From Limnovirga soli (lineage in GTDB: Bacteria > Bacteroidota > Bacteroidia > Chitinophagales > Chitinophagaceae), in contig NZ_WHPF01000012.1 in assembly GCF_013106755.1 (NCBI RefSeq), positions 62,001 through 126,000 on the forward strand: 64,000 bases of DNA, read 5' to 3'. The notes under the pieces are model-generated. The model was given only the letters and a program-made list of their open reading frames with translations, was not told the DNA's origin and ran no database searches. A program made the position numbers and the translations under genes. Within the stretch, counting starts at the first letter, position 1. Each line of letters begins with the position of its first letter. Below, piece by piece: positions 27,651 to 36,873 of the stretch.

Positions 27651-28331
27651 CTAAACAGTTATGGATTCGGCCAATGCCGGTAGCAAAAGTGTAAGCCCCG
27701 CCGCTGCAAAATCTGCCTGTGCTTTGGCCGAATCTATATTAATAATATCAATTGTATTATAATGTACCCCAACAATAGTGGTGCATTTTATAAACCCTGC
27801 TGCAATAATGGCATCGGCGCTATCCATTGTAAAGTTGCCTCCAATGGGTAAAACTGCAAAATCAAGTTTTGCCCAAAGGGGTATTAGCTGCATATCCATG
27901 GTTAAAGCTGTATCGCCGGCATAATAAAAGTTGCCACTTTGGCTTGTAACAACAAAACCCATTGGATTACCGGCATAGCCTCCATCCGGAAAAGAGGAGG
28001 AGTGAATGGCATTCACCCCGCGTACTGCCCCAAAATCAAAGGCAATAGGGCCTCCATGGTTCATAGCATGTACTTTGGTAATGCCCTGTTTACCCAACCA
28101 ACCTGCAATTTCAGCCGCCGCCACACAGGTGGCGCCGTTATTAAGTGCTATGGCCACTGCATCTGCAATATGATCTCCATGCCCATGTGAAATAAATATA
28201 TAATCTGCCTTAATTTGCTGTATATCAATATGCCCGGCATTTGGATTGCCGGTAATAAAGGGGTCGAAAAGCAAGGATTTGCCATTACATTCAATGGTAA
28301 AACAAGAATGCCCGTAATATGTAAATTTCAT
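27651..28331 (-). CDS. UPF0173 metal-dependent hydrolase
   Basis: 226 residues from the ATG at 28331 (MKFTYYGHSCFTIE). The longer frame opens with TTG at 28385 and adds 18 residues without similarity; 226 residues is the family's usual length. Metallo-beta-lactamase fold with H49-x-H51-x-D53-H54 (SHGHGDHI), FYAGDTALTMDMQ and GVHYNT as the other metal sites. The natural substrate of this family is not established. Transcribed alone on the minus strand. Confidence 0.92.
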   Translation of the reverse strand: MKFTYYGHSCFTIECNGKSLLFDPFITGNPNAGHIDIQQIKADYIFISHGHGDHIADAVAIALNNGATCVAAAEIAGWLGKQGITKVHAMNHGGPIAFDFGAVRGVNAIHSSSFPDGGYAGNPMGFVVTSQSGNFYYAGDTALTMDMQLIPLWAKLDFAVLPIGGNFTMDSADAIIAAGFIKCTTIVGVHYNTIDIINIDSAKAQADFAAAGLTLLLPALAESITV

Positions 28332-28689
28332 GGATGGTTTATTTGATTTACCGCAAGGGCAGCAAAAATAAATTTTAGCAATCAATTTCTATTATAAAAT
28401 AATTGGCATTCCCATTTAAAATACAATCCAGTCATTATTTGACAATCTAAAGCATATAATTATTTTGAATAACTAGGATTTACCCTTTTTTTCGTTTACA
28501 AATACCAACGAAAAACACCTGATTGAATTAAAAAATGACACATATTACCTTCATTTACAAAGGCCAGGTACATTTAAAAACTAATTATAATCATAAAATA
28601 ACACCAAACTGCCCCCTTTTTTTGGTTATAAAATTTTATCTTGCCGACTTAGCCGTGGAAACATTTACCATCAACCAGAAAAAAAATAC
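28332..28689. other. Divergent AT-rich gap before cysQ
   Basis: 358 bp, very AT-rich, no repeat copy, no credible reading frame. A weak -7-like TATCTTG is present at 28637-28643 but without a -33 element at the right spacing. Confidence 0.4.
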
Positions 28690-29487
28690 ATGAAAAATTT
28701 AGTTAATCTGTCTATCGTAGCTGCCATTGCAGCCGGAAAAGAAATTTTGGAAGTTTATAAGCAAGACTTTAGTGTAGAAACAAAATCGGACAATTCTCCG
28801 CTTACTATTGCAGATAAGCAATCACATGAAGTAATTAAGGCAGCATTAGCAAATACGGAATATCCTTTATTAAGTGAAGAAGGCAAACAATTATCCTACG
28901 ATGAAAGAAAAGCCTGGGGTACTTTTTGGTTGGTAGACCCATTGGATGGTACTAAGGAATTCATTAAAAAGAATGGAGAGTTTACAGTAAATATTGCATT
29001 GGTAAAAGACCATTCACCCATTATTGGTGTGGTATATGTGCCTGTTACCGGTGTTTTATATTATGGTGCCGAAGGAATGGGCAGCCACATGGTTACCATT
29101 ACCGGTGATGTAACAGCTGAGAATGTGGAAGAAGTGCTTGCAGGTGCTATTGCGCTGCCCGTTGCCAGTGCAGGTAAAGCATATACAATTGTTGCCAGCC
29201 GTTCGCACAACTCACCTGAAACTGAAGTGTTTATTGAAGCCAAAAGAAAAATTCATGGTGAGGTAGATATTGTAAGTTCTGGCAGTTCTATAAAATTATG
29301 TTTGGTTGCCGAAGGTAAGGCGCAGGTTTACCCGCGTTTAGCACCTACTATGGAGTGGGATACTGCTGCCGGACATGGTGTTGCCAAATATGCCGGTTGC
29401 AGGGTATATAATTATGAAACCAATACCGATTTGGTGTATAATAAAGAAAACCTGCTAAACCCTTGGTTTGTAGTAGAGATGGCTTAG
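28690..29487 (+). CDS. cysQ: 3'(2'),5'-bisphosphate nucleotidase CysQ
   Basis: Hydrolyses adenosine 3',5'-bisphosphate (PAP), the product left when PAPS donates sulfate; without it PAP inhibits sulfotransferases. Inositol-monophosphatase fold with the metal motif LLSEEGK (60-66), DPLDGTKEF (83-91) and the second signature APTMEWDTAAGHGVAKYAGC. 265 residues, normal. Its position just before four sulfotransferases fits a role in keeping the sulfation locus running. Genes for PAPS synthesis (cysD, cysN, cysC) are not in the window. Confidence 0.93.
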   Translation: MKNLVNLSIVAAIAAGKEILEVYKQDFSVETKSDNSPLTIADKQSHEVIKAALANTEYPLLSEEGKQLSYDERKAWGTFWLVDPLDGTKEFIKKNGEFTVNIALVKDHSPIIGVVYVPVTGVLYYGAEGMGSHMVTITGDVTAENVEEVLAGAIALPVASAGKAYTIVASRSHNSPETEVFIEAKRKIHGEVDIVSSGSSIKLCLVAEGKAQVYPRLAPTMEWDTAAGHGVAKYAGCRVYNYETNTDLVYNKENLLNPWFVVEMA

Positions 29488-29527
29488 TAATATAAACCTG
29501 AATGTTTATGCTGCCTCATTTGATGGC

Positions 29528-29547
29528 GTACAAGAGTGCGACGCAAG
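29528..29547 (+). repeat. Dispersed repeat, type I copy (L)
   Basis: GTACAAGAGTGCGACGCAAG, then TACAGCTGA and second box GCCGGG at 29571-29576. Between cysQ and the glycosyltransferase gene. Confidence 0.95.
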
Positions 29548-29631
29548 TACAGCTGAAATAGCGTTAAAAAGCCGGGTTAATATTTACATCCTTTTTTGAG
29601 CAAATAATATACAGTTATAAAAGCCACTATT

Positions 29632-30756
29632 TTGGGAGATAAAACATTTAAAATTGTGCAAATGGTACCCGCTTTGGGCTGGGGCGGTGCACAGGTTTTT
29701 TGTATTCAAATGTGTAATGCATTAGCCAATTATCCCGGGTATGAAGTAACACTGGTATCCATGTATCATCATAAACCCGACAGACATTTACCATTGGATA
29801 TGCTGGATAAAAGGGTGAAATTTGTTACGCTGGGTAAAAAGCGAGGTCCCGATCCAAGAATTTTTGGCCGCATTTATCGCCTGTTGAAAGATATTGCACC
29901 AGATGTGGTGCATACTCATTTACATAGCGGTTATTACTGCTTTTATGCTTATCGGAAACTGAAAGAGTTAACATTTAGGAAGATTCATACTTTTCATAAC
30001 CTGGTGAAAATGGATGCCCCCTGGTATGGCCGAAAAGCATATCAATATTTTTTTGGTAAGGGAATTATACAGGCTGTAAGTATTTCTGATGAAGTGCATA
30101 AAAGTGCGCTGGAAGAGTACAAAGGCTGCCCAATTATACAAATTAATAATGGATCAGACCCCGTAAAGCCATCGGCACAATTTTCCACGGCCGCCGCAGC
30201 TATTGCTGCATTAAAGCCCACACCAGCAACTAAGGTGCTGATAAATGTGGCCCGTATTAGTAAGCAAAAAAATCAACAGCTGTTACAGGATTGTCTTAAA
30301 ACGCTGGAAGCTGAAAAGCAGGATGTAATTGCCATTATACTGGGCGAATGTGCGGTGGGAGATGAGAAGATATACGAAAACTTGCTGGCTTCAAAACCCG
30401 GCAATGTGCACTTTTTAGGCAAGGTGCCCAATGTATCTGACTACCTATTGAATAGTGATGCCTTTGTATTAACTTCTATTTTTGAAGGGTTGCCAATTAG
30501 CTTGCTGGAGGCCTTATCTGCCGGTGTGGTGCCAGTTTGTACACCGGTTGGTGGGTTAATTAATATAGTTAAACCAAACATCGGTTTTTTATCTGCCGAT
30601 GTAAGTTATGAAACATATTTGGCCGCATTAAAAGCCTGGTTGCAGGATGATGAGGCACATATAAAACAATTACAGGAAAACGGTAAAGCGCTTTATGAAG
30701 CTTTATTTAGCATGAATACCTGTGCCGCAGCATATAATAAATTATATATTGCCTGA
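29632..30756 (+). CDS. GT4-type glycosyltransferase
   Basis: 374 residues, GT-B fold. It starts with TTG: the frame is closed upstream at 29605, and the first ATG (29662) would cut off the first beta strand FKIVQMVPALGWGGAQ, so TTG is the likely start. N-terminal acceptor domain has VVHTHLHSGYY; the C-terminal donor domain has INVARISKQKNQQLL, HFLGKVPNVSDYLLNSDAFVLTSIFEGLPISLLEALSAGVVPV, the E-x7-E pattern of GT4 enzymes. Substrates unknown; placement before sulfotransferases and ugd points to synthesis of a surface glycan. Confidence 0.88.
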   Translation: MGDKTFKIVQMVPALGWGGAQVFCIQMCNALANYPGYEVTLVSMYHHKPDRHLPLDMLDKRVKFVTLGKKRGPDPRIFGRIYRLLKDIAPDVVHTHLHSGYYCFYAYRKLKELTFRKIHTFHNLVKMDAPWYGRKAYQYFFGKGIIQAVSISDEVHKSALEEYKGCPIIQINNGSDPVKPSAQFSTAAAAIAALKPTPATKVLINVARISKQKNQQLLQDCLKTLEAEKQDVIAIILGECAVGDEKIYENLLASKPGNVHFLGKVPNVSDYLLNSDAFVLTSIFEGLPISLLEALSAGVVPVCTPVGGLINIVKPNIGFLSADVSYETYLAALKAWLQDDEAHIKQLQENGKALYEALFSMNTCAAAYNKLYIA

Positions 30757-30801
30757 TGTTTACTTGCCATGCTTTTAATTTTATAATAACAAAGCAATTT
30801 T

Positions 30802-31698
30802 ATGCCTGAGATAATTTATATAATGTCTGATAAAAGGTCGGGCTCTACTTTATTGGAAAACATATTGTCAAAATCTGATGAATGTTTTTCTGTAGGAGAA
30901 CTGGCCATGCTAAAAGGCCATTTAATAAAAGAAGGGCCGGGCAGCAATTGGAATTATAATTGTTCCTGCGGCAAATCATTTGAAGAATGTACCTTTTGGT
31001 CATCGGTAATTGGCCAGGTATACACACCTAAAAAAGACAGTTTTTTTACCAATATTAACTGGAACTTTAAATCGAAAGCACTGGCATTTAATGCCTTGTT
31101 TCCTTTTTTATTTAAGAATAAGTTTCTTAAAATTGTTAGCAACAAAAATAACCGTCAGGTTACGGCTACCCTAACTGATTTGTATGCGGCAATTGCCGAA
31201 AAATCGGGCAAACAATTTATTGTAGATTCTTCCAAAAGTCCCATGCAGGCTTTGGCTATTTATAAAAACCAAACCCAGTTTAAGGTAAAAATTATCTGGT
31301 TAAAAAGAGATATCAGGGCTATTGCTACTTCTAAACGTAAATGGAAGGAGAAAAACCGTAAAAAAGAGAAATCATTACTGCAATTGGTAATGGATATTTT
31401 TTATTATCGCCGTTTATGCTACACTGTTTCTAAACATGTAGATAAACAGGATATTATTTTTATGGATTACGAAGATCTGGCGCAGCAAACGCACCAGCAA
31501 CTGCAACGTATTTTTACCGGATTTGGTTTACAGCCTTTTGCCACACCAGAATATATGGAGCTGGTAGAAGATCATACCATTGGCGGTACACCAGGCCGTT
31601 TTACCAAAAAACCCATACAATACGACGGCAGCTGGAAAAATCAGTTTAAAAATAATAAGCTGGCTTATTTTGTAGGTGGGCTATTAAACAGAATTTAA
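30802..31698 (+). CDS. PAPS-dependent sulfotransferase (1 of 4)
   Basis: 298 residues. The 5'-phosphosulfate loop is KRSGSTLLENIL (11-22) and the 3'-phosphate region is KVKIIWLKRDIRAIATSKRKW (the R-D and S positions). A cysteine cluster C54-x-C56-G...C63-x-x-W (CSCGKSFEECTFW) matches a pattern I know from many bacterial sulfotransferases. Predicted to transfer sulfate from PAPS to a hydroxyl on a glycan or lipid; acceptor unknown. It shares little with the next three beyond the two PAPS motifs, so it is not a recent duplicate. Confidence 0.85.
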   Translation: MPEIIYIMSDKRSGSTLLENILSKSDECFSVGELAMLKGHLIKEGPGSNWNYNCSCGKSFEECTFWSSVIGQVYTPKKDSFFTNINWNFKSKALAFNALFPFLFKNKFLKIVSNKNNRQVTATLTDLYAAIAEKSGKQFIVDSSKSPMQALAIYKNQTQFKVKIIWLKRDIRAIATSKRKWKEKNRKKEKSLLQLVMDIFYYRRLCYTVSKHVDKQDIIFMDYEDLAQQTHQQLQRIFTGFGLQPFATPEYMELVEDHTIGGTPGRFTKKPIQYDGSWKNQFKNNKLAYFVGGLLNRI

Positions 31699-31803
31699 TA
31701 TTGTTTTCACTGCTAAATATTGCTACCCATAATGGAATAACTGAGTTTTGTAATAATAAGTACAGCAACCAGCCAAACACTAACCATTCAAATATTGCAA
31801 TCT

Positions 31804-32730
31804 ATGAGTAAAGCTGTTTTTCCAAATACATTTTTAATTGGTGTTCAAAAAGCAGGCACAACAACTTTAGATGATTGGTTAGCCCAACACCCGCAAATAT
31901 TTTGTTACGAGTCGTTGAAAGATGTTCACCTGTTTGCACGTTATGCCAATAAAGAAGAAATAGATAAAAGGCTGCAGCAGGAAACCGCCGGTTATACCAG
32001 CCAGCCCATTGTATTGCAATCTGCCGTAAACTATTTCTTTTACCCACAGCTTTTGCAAAGTATTGCCCAGTATGCGCCACAGGCAAAACTGATAGTTATC
32101 CTACGTAATCCGTTAGACAGGGCCGTATCATCCTACAGTTATTTTAAGAAAATGCTTAGGGAGACAAGGCCAATGGAAGAGGCCATGATTTACCCACCCA
32201 AAGAGGCCACCGACTTTAATAAGGATAATAACGACTTTACCTATATAGAGCATGGTTTATATGCAAAGCAGGTAAAAAGCTGCCTGCAATATTTTACCAA
32301 AGAGCAATTATTGGTGTTAGATTACAATGATTTGGTAAAAAATCCGGCTGGCTTACTCAAAAATATGTTCACCTTTCTAGGGGTAGATGCAGATTTTATG
32401 CCCGACCTCACCCCAAAGAATGTAACCGGGTCAGTAAAAAGCCAGTTACTACAGGAAACCATTATTAAAAAACAAAGTAAGTTTAGAAAATGGGCGGTAG
32501 ATAATATTATCGATCCTGTTTTTCCGGTGGGCAAACGCAAAATGCTAAAACGCAAATTATTTGAACTAAACACAGGCAAAAACCAGGTGGCCAAACCCGT
32601 TCAGGAGGAAAGTAAAGAAACCATTGCGGCGGTTAAGCAGGCTCTTGCGCCCTATTTTATTAATGATGCAAAAGAATTGGATGCTATTTTAGGAACCAGC
32701 TTTTCAGCAAAATGGTTTCCAGGCAAATAA
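31804..32730 (+). CDS. PAPS-dependent sulfotransferase (2 of 4)
   Basis: 308 residues from the ATG at 31804; the longer frame opens with TTG at 31795. 5'-phosphosulfate loop GVQKAGTTTLDDWLAQHP (13-30) and 3'-phosphate site KLIVILRNPLDRAVSSYSYF (95-114), the heparan/chondroitin-sulfotransferase-like layout (Sulfotransfer_1 type). Also YIEHGLYAKQVKSCLQYF and LLVLDYNDLVKNP. Closest in plan to the fourth sulfotransferase here. Acceptor unknown. Confidence 0.9.
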   Translation: MSKAVFPNTFLIGVQKAGTTTLDDWLAQHPQIFCYESLKDVHLFARYANKEEIDKRLQQETAGYTSQPIVLQSAVNYFFYPQLLQSIAQYAPQAKLIVILRNPLDRAVSSYSYFKKMLRETRPMEEAMIYPPKEATDFNKDNNDFTYIEHGLYAKQVKSCLQYFTKEQLLVLDYNDLVKNPAGLLKNMFTFLGVDADFMPDLTPKNVTGSVKSQLLQETIIKKQSKFRKWAVDNIIDPVFPVGKRKMLKRKLFELNTGKNQVAKPVQEESKETIAAVKQALAPYFINDAKELDAILGTSFSAKWFPGK

Positions 32731-32789
32731 ATGGGTTAGTAAAGCCGGTTTTTTTGTTAGCCAGACTTTTGTAACAATATTAAACTGTC

Positions 32790-32809
32790 GTTGCGTCGCA
32801 CTCTTGTAC
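32790..32809 (-). repeat. Dispersed repeat, type I copy (M)
   Basis: Minus strand GTACAAGAGTGCGACGCAAC; last base C instead of G. Second box degenerate (TCTGGCTAAC on the minus strand at about 32757-32766). Faces copy N. Confidence 0.9.
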
Positions 32810-32953
32810 ACTATATCTACAGGCGGCAAAACACAGTTTTATTATATTGCATCGCATTTAGGTATACGTTAACACCTGCTGTGCATGTATTTTATGCAAC
32901 ATTTTTGGCAGATACACACAATGCAATGGCCTTTTTTTGCCCAATATTGGTTT

Positions 32954-32979
32954 GCAGATGAAAGGATTGCGACGCAAGG
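32954..32979 (+). repeat. Dispersed repeat, type IV copy (N)
   Basis: Begins GCAGATGAAAGG, then ATTGCGACGCAAGG. Same form as the copy at 44470, and like that one it is the right member of a head-to-head pair. Second box CCCGGC at 32998-33003. Confidence 0.85.
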
Positions 32980-33040
32980 AACGATGCCATATAATACCCG
33001 GCTGGTATTATACAATGCAAGGATACCCGATTTATAGCTT

Positions 33041-33790
33041 ATGACAAACTTTATCATATTTACAACGCAGCGCAGTGGCTCCACTGTACTCACAAGAACA
33101 TTGGACGGCCATCCGGAGATATTTTGCGCCGGTGAACTTTTTCACGAGTCTACAGATATTTACCATCCCGAATGGCATTTTCCTGTATGGGCACTTTCAC
33201 AAAAAAGTAAAATGCTTCGCAAATTTGATAAAATACTGAATTACCCAAATTTGCGTTTTAGGGCTATACCACACATAAAAAAATTTTTCAATTCGGCCGG
33301 GAGCAATGAAAAGGTCAGGGGTTTTAAACTGATGATTTCACATATGAGAAGCATGCCTTATATGTGGGACTTTCTTAAAAAGAACAATACCAAAGTAATT
33401 GTTTTAATACGAAAAAATGTGTTTAATACCGGGCTTTCGCGTTTGCGTAAAGATGAAACCCGGGTACCACATGCGGCAGGCGCTGTTACGGTAACAGAGA
33501 AATTTAGGGTGGCACCAAATAAGCTGCTAAAGCATATGCAATACCTGGAAAAGGTAAACCAGGAGTTATTGGATTATACCCGGGATATGCCCCGTATTGT
33601 ATTGTATTACGAGGATTTTGGCAACTGGGATGAGATGATGAATCAGGTGTTTAGTTTTTTGGAAGTTGGGCCGCAAACACTTCCGCCGGTACTTAAAAAA
33701 ATAGGCGGCACCAGCTGGAGGGACGATGTAACCAACTACGAGGAAATAGAAAAATTACTAAAAGAAAATAATTACAATCAATATCTTTAA
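33041..33790 (+). CDS. Stf0/NodH-like PAPS sulfotransferase (3 of 4)
   Basis: 249 residues. The 5'-phosphosulfate loop is TQRSGSTVLTRTLDGHP (9-25) with R11-S-G-S-T, and the 3'-phosphate region is KVIVLIRKNVFNTGLSRLRK, followed by PRIVLYYEDFGNWDEMMNQVFSFLEVG. This pattern (F-T-x-R-S-G-S-T near the very N-terminus, ELFHE, and V-R/K-GFKLM) resembles the Stf0 and NodH branch, which sulfates sugars such as trehalose or Nod factors. Acceptor unknown here. Six bp upstream of the next sulfotransferase. Confidence 0.85.
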   Translation: MTNFIIFTTQRSGSTVLTRTLDGHPEIFCAGELFHESTDIYHPEWHFPVWALSQKSKMLRKFDKILNYPNLRFRAIPHIKKFFNSAGSNEKVRGFKLMISHMRSMPYMWDFLKKNNTKVIVLIRKNVFNTGLSRLRKDETRVPHAAGAVTVTEKFRVAPNKLLKHMQYLEKVNQELLDYTRDMPRIVLYYEDFGNWDEMMNQVFSFLEVGPQTLPPVLKKIGGTSWRDDVTNYEEIEKLLKENNYNQYL

Positions 33791-33795
33791 TTATC

Positions 33796-34725
33796 ATGGA
33801 TAGAATAATACCTAATTTTTTAATAGGCGGTCCACCAAAGGGAGCTTCTACATCACTTAATTTTTACCTGAAACAGCATCCGGAAATATTTACGTCTCCG
33901 GTAAAGCAAACCCGTTTTTTTAGTGTGTATTATGAAAGGGGCAAGGATTATTATATCAATAACTTCTTCTCAGGGGTAACCAGTGAGAAAATGGTTGGAG
34001 AAGCAACACCCACTTATTTTTTACTGCCATTTGTAGCCAAGCGTATAAAGGACTACAATCCGGATATGAAAATTATCTTTTGTTTGCGTAATCCGGTAGA
34101 GCGCACCTTCTCTGGCTGGAGTATGCGTGTGAATAACGGAACCGAGCATTTATCTTTTCGTGAAGCCCTGGAAGCAAATGCCAAACAGCGGGAAACGCTA
34201 AAATTTGAAACAGAAGAAGAGGGAAAGATTTGGACTGAAGATATGTTAAGGGATGACAGGCTGGAAGATACCGGCACCAGAACCTATCTGGAAGGTAGCA
34301 TGTATGCCCAAAACCTGCAGCATTATTTGGCTCATTTTCCGGCCAGCCAGATTAAGGTAATATTTTTAGATGATCTGCAGAAAGATGTACATGCTACTAT
34401 GAAAGAGGTATTTGAATTTTTGGGTGTAGACCCGCAATTTCGGATTCAAAATACTGAACAAAAAAATACGTATAAAAAATCCAAGTTTAAAATTCTTGAA
34501 CCAATTCTGGGAAAAAACAAGAAAATTTCTAAAATGTTGTCTGGTTTGATGCCAAAAACCTTCAAGAAAAAAATTTTAGACACAATGTATGTGGAGGGAA
34601 GCAAAAAAAAGTTAACTTTAGATGACAGAAGATTTGCGTACCAATATTTTAAACATGAAATAACCGAGCTTGAAAAGCTCCTAAATATTAATCTCGACCA
34701 TTGGAAACTCGTTGAAAACACTTAA
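33796..34725 (+). CDS. PAPS-dependent sulfotransferase (4 of 4)
   Basis: 309 residues. 5'-phosphosulfate loop IGGPPKGASTSLNFYLKQHP (10-29) and 3'-phosphate site KIIFCLRNPVERTFSGWSM. Also ERGKDYYINNFF, VGEATPTYF and LEGSMYAQNLQHYLAHFPASQIKVIFLDDLQKD, the usual markers of heparan/chondroitin-type sulfotransferase domains. The C-terminal third is Lys-rich (KNTYKKSKFK, KKISKM, KTFKKKI), possibly for membrane or polyanion contact (inference). ugd follows 32 bp downstream. Confidence 0.9.
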   Translation: MDRIIPNFLIGGPPKGASTSLNFYLKQHPEIFTSPVKQTRFFSVYYERGKDYYINNFFSGVTSEKMVGEATPTYFLLPFVAKRIKDYNPDMKIIFCLRNPVERTFSGWSMRVNNGTEHLSFREALEANAKQRETLKFETEEEGKIWTEDMLRDDRLEDTGTRTYLEGSMYAQNLQHYLAHFPASQIKVIFLDDLQKDVHATMKEVFEFLGVDPQFRIQNTEQKNTYKKSKFKILEPILGKNKKISKMLSGLMPKTFKKKILDTMYVEGSKKKLTLDDRRFAYQYFKHEITELEKLLNINLDHWKLVENT

Positions 34726-34757
34726 TCATCCATCCCCTAATCTAAAATTCAATAATT

Positions 34758-36074
34758 ATGAAAGTAGTCGTAGTAGGTACAGGATATGTAGGTCTTGTTA
34801 CCGGAGCCTGTTTATCAGAAGTAGGTATTGACGTTACCTGTATCGATGTAAACGTGCAAAAAATCGAAAACCTAAAAAAGGGAATCCTTCCCATTTATGA
34901 ACCAGGCCTTGATGGTTTGGTTGAGAGAAACACCAAAAAAAATCGCCTGAAATTTTCAACTGACATTGGCCAAACCATCATTGGTGCCGATGTAGTTTTT
35001 ATTGCAGTAGGTACCCCTCCCGGTGAGGATGGAAGTGCTGATTTGCAGTATGTAATTCAGGTGGCAGACACAGTTGGTAAAAACATGACTGATTATTTGG
35101 TTGTGGTTACCAAAAGTACAGTTCCCGTTGGTACGGCTGCAAAAGTTAAAAGCGCTATTGCAGCAGCACTTGCTGCCAGAAGTGCGAGTATTGAGTTTGA
35201 TGTGGCTTCTAATCCGGAATTCTTAAAAGAAGGTGCAGCTATTGATGACTTTTTAAAACCAGACCGTATTGTAATTGGTGTAGAGTCTGAAAGGGCAAAA
35301 AGTACCTTACGTAAATTGTATGACCCATTTGTTTTAAATGGTCACCCAATTTATTTTATGGATATTCCTTCTGCGGAAATGACAAAATACGCAGCCAATG
35401 CCATGCTGGCTACCAAAATTTCATTTATGAATGATATCGCCAACTTGTGTGATTTGGTTGGTGCTAACGTTAATGAAGTACGTAAAGGTATTGGTAGCGA
35501 CGCCCGTATTGGTACCAAATTTATATATCCAGGTATTGGTTATGGTGGTTCATGTTTTCCTAAAGACGTAAAAGCTTTGGTTAAAACCGGTGAACAAAAT
35601 AGCTATAAGCTCAGGATTTTGAGTGCTGTTGACGAGGTGAATAATGACCAGAAAATGGTGTTGGTAAATAAAATAAACAAACATTTTAACAGCGATATCA
35701 GTGGCAAAATCTTTGCTATATGGGGTTTGGCATTTAAACCAAATACCGATGATATGCGTGAGGCACCAGCCCTGGTAATTATCGAAGCTTTGTTAAAAGG
35801 CGGTGCCAAGGTAAAAGCCTATGACCCAGTATCTATGAAGGAGGCAAAACATATGCTAAGCCCGGAAGTAGAACTTTGCGAAGAACCAATGGCAGCTACA
35901 ATTGGAGCAGATGCCCTTTTACTGGTTACAGAGTGGGCTGAATTTCGTTTGCCCGATTGGAATCATGTAAAATCTAATATGGCTGGTCATGTAGTTTTTG
36001 ATGGCAGAAATATTTACAATGCCGAAGAAATGATACAAAGAGGATTTGATTATTATTGTATAGGTATGCGTTAA
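34758..36074 (+). CDS. ugd: UDP-glucose 6-dehydrogenase
   Basis: Oxidises UDP-glucose to UDP-glucuronate in two NAD-dependent steps. N-terminal NAD fold GTGYVGLVTG (7-16), VGTPPGEDGSADL, the lysine-bearing NPEFLKEGAAIDDFL (152-166), the catalytic Cys266 in GYGGSCFPKDV, and the C-terminal UDP-binding domain with GLAFKPNTDDMREAP. 438 residues. As the last gene of the sulfation locus it suggests the sulfated product contains glucuronic acid or a sugar derived from it (inference). Confidence 0.96.
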   Translation: MKVVVVGTGYVGLVTGACLSEVGIDVTCIDVNVQKIENLKKGILPIYEPGLDGLVERNTKKNRLKFSTDIGQTIIGADVVFIAVGTPPGEDGSADLQYVIQVADTVGKNMTDYLVVVTKSTVPVGTAAKVKSAIAAALAARSASIEFDVASNPEFLKEGAAIDDFLKPDRIVIGVESERAKSTLRKLYDPFVLNGHPIYFMDIPSAEMTKYAANAMLATKISFMNDIANLCDLVGANVNEVRKGIGSDARIGTKFIYPGIGYGGSCFPKDVKALVKTGEQNSYKLRILSAVDEVNNDQKMVLVNKINKHFNSDISGKIFAIWGLAFKPNTDDMREAPALVIIEALLKGGAKVKAYDPVSMKEAKHMLSPEVELCEEPMAATIGADALLLVTEWAEFRLPDWNHVKSNMAGHVVFDGRNIYNAEEMIQRGFDYYCIGMR

Positions 36075-36118
36075 TGCAGCTGAAGAATAATAGTTGTCCT
36101 TTAGTTTAATAATGTTAG

Positions 36119-36164
36119 CTATGCAGTGATATGGATTATACCAGTTTTACTGCATAGTTTTTTT
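36119..36164 (+). terminator. Rho-independent terminator after ugd
   Basis: CTATGCAGT and ACTGCATAG form a perfect 9-bp stem with a 21-nt loop, followed by seven T residues. It closes the sulfation locus. Confidence 0.8.
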
Positions 36165-36241
36165 ATGCCCTTTACCGCAGACAACATTTTTTGATTGTTG
36201 CTGCCATTTTTATTGCAAATTGCACCACTAAACATTTTTCA

Positions 36242-36706
36242 ATGGGCTTATATAGGATACTTAGTTTTTTTGTAAACTTTTTTTGTGCATTTCTGGCTGT
36301 TATTACTGCAGTGGGTTTGATGGTTTCGCTATCTAATCCTGCCGGATTGTTGCAGGTTTTTTTAATGGCTTCGGTGGTGTTGTATGGATGGTTTGCCAAT
36401 AAGTTTTATTTGGAGGTGATAATGAAACTGCAAAAAATGAGTAAAAAGCAAAAAGACTGGTTACAGGTAAATGGTATTGTGGCATTGGTATTTAGTATAC
36501 TTGGCATTAGTAATAGCATCTATATTTATTACAACCCTGATACTTTTGATGATTTATTAAGTGAAATGCCTGAAAAAATTGCCGACCCCCACCAAATGCT
36601 GATTAATGTTGCAACCGTGCTATTGGTGTTTTGTGCTTTATTGCTGGTTCATATTATTTGGACTTATAAATTGGTTAAAAAACACGCCGATTCTTTTGAA
36701 GGTTAA
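36242..36706 (+). CDS. Small membrane protein of unknown function
   Basis: 154 residues from the ATG at 36242; the longer frame begins with TTG. Four hydrophobic segments are evident (FFVNFFCAFLAVITAVGLMV, LLQVFLMASVVLYGWF, VNGIVALVFSILGISNSIYIYY and LINVATVLLVFCALLLVHIIW), with a charged loop KLQKMSKKQKDW in the middle. I do not recognise the family. It follows the ugd terminator and precedes a dispersed repeat. Confidence 0.65.
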   Translation: MGLYRILSFFVNFFCAFLAVITAVGLMVSLSNPAGLLQVFLMASVVLYGWFANKFYLEVIMKLQKMSKKQKDWLQVNGIVALVFSILGISNSIYIYYNPDTFDDLLSEMPEKIADPHQMLINVATVLLVFCALLLVHIIWTYKLVKKHADSFEG

Positions 36707-36756
36707 TTTGGCTGGATATCGCATTCCCGAAAGTAAAGTTGAAGATATAATCTTGC

Positions 36757-36776
36757 GTTGCAGTGTGCGACGCAAG
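36757..36776 (+). repeat. Dispersed repeat, type I copy (O)
   Basis: GTTGCAGTGTGCGACGCAAG, with TAAAGCCG after it and second box TTAGCCGGG at 36795-36803. The first six bases depart from the consensus. Confidence 0.85.
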
Positions 36777-36873
36777 TAAAGCCGCATGACTTGGTTAGCC
36801 GGGTTCCAAAATTATTCCCTCTTTGAAGAGAAAGCATTTTTGCAGTTACCTGCAGAACGCTTTATTTTGTGGC

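Larger units (their letters stand above)
32731..33040. other. Gap inside the sulfation locus with two opposed repeats
   Basis: 310 bp separating the second and third sulfotransferase genes. It carries a head-to-head repeat pair (32790 minus, 32954 plus) and no reading frame with coding character. The first gene pair and the second group may therefore be separate transcripts. Confidence 0.55.
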
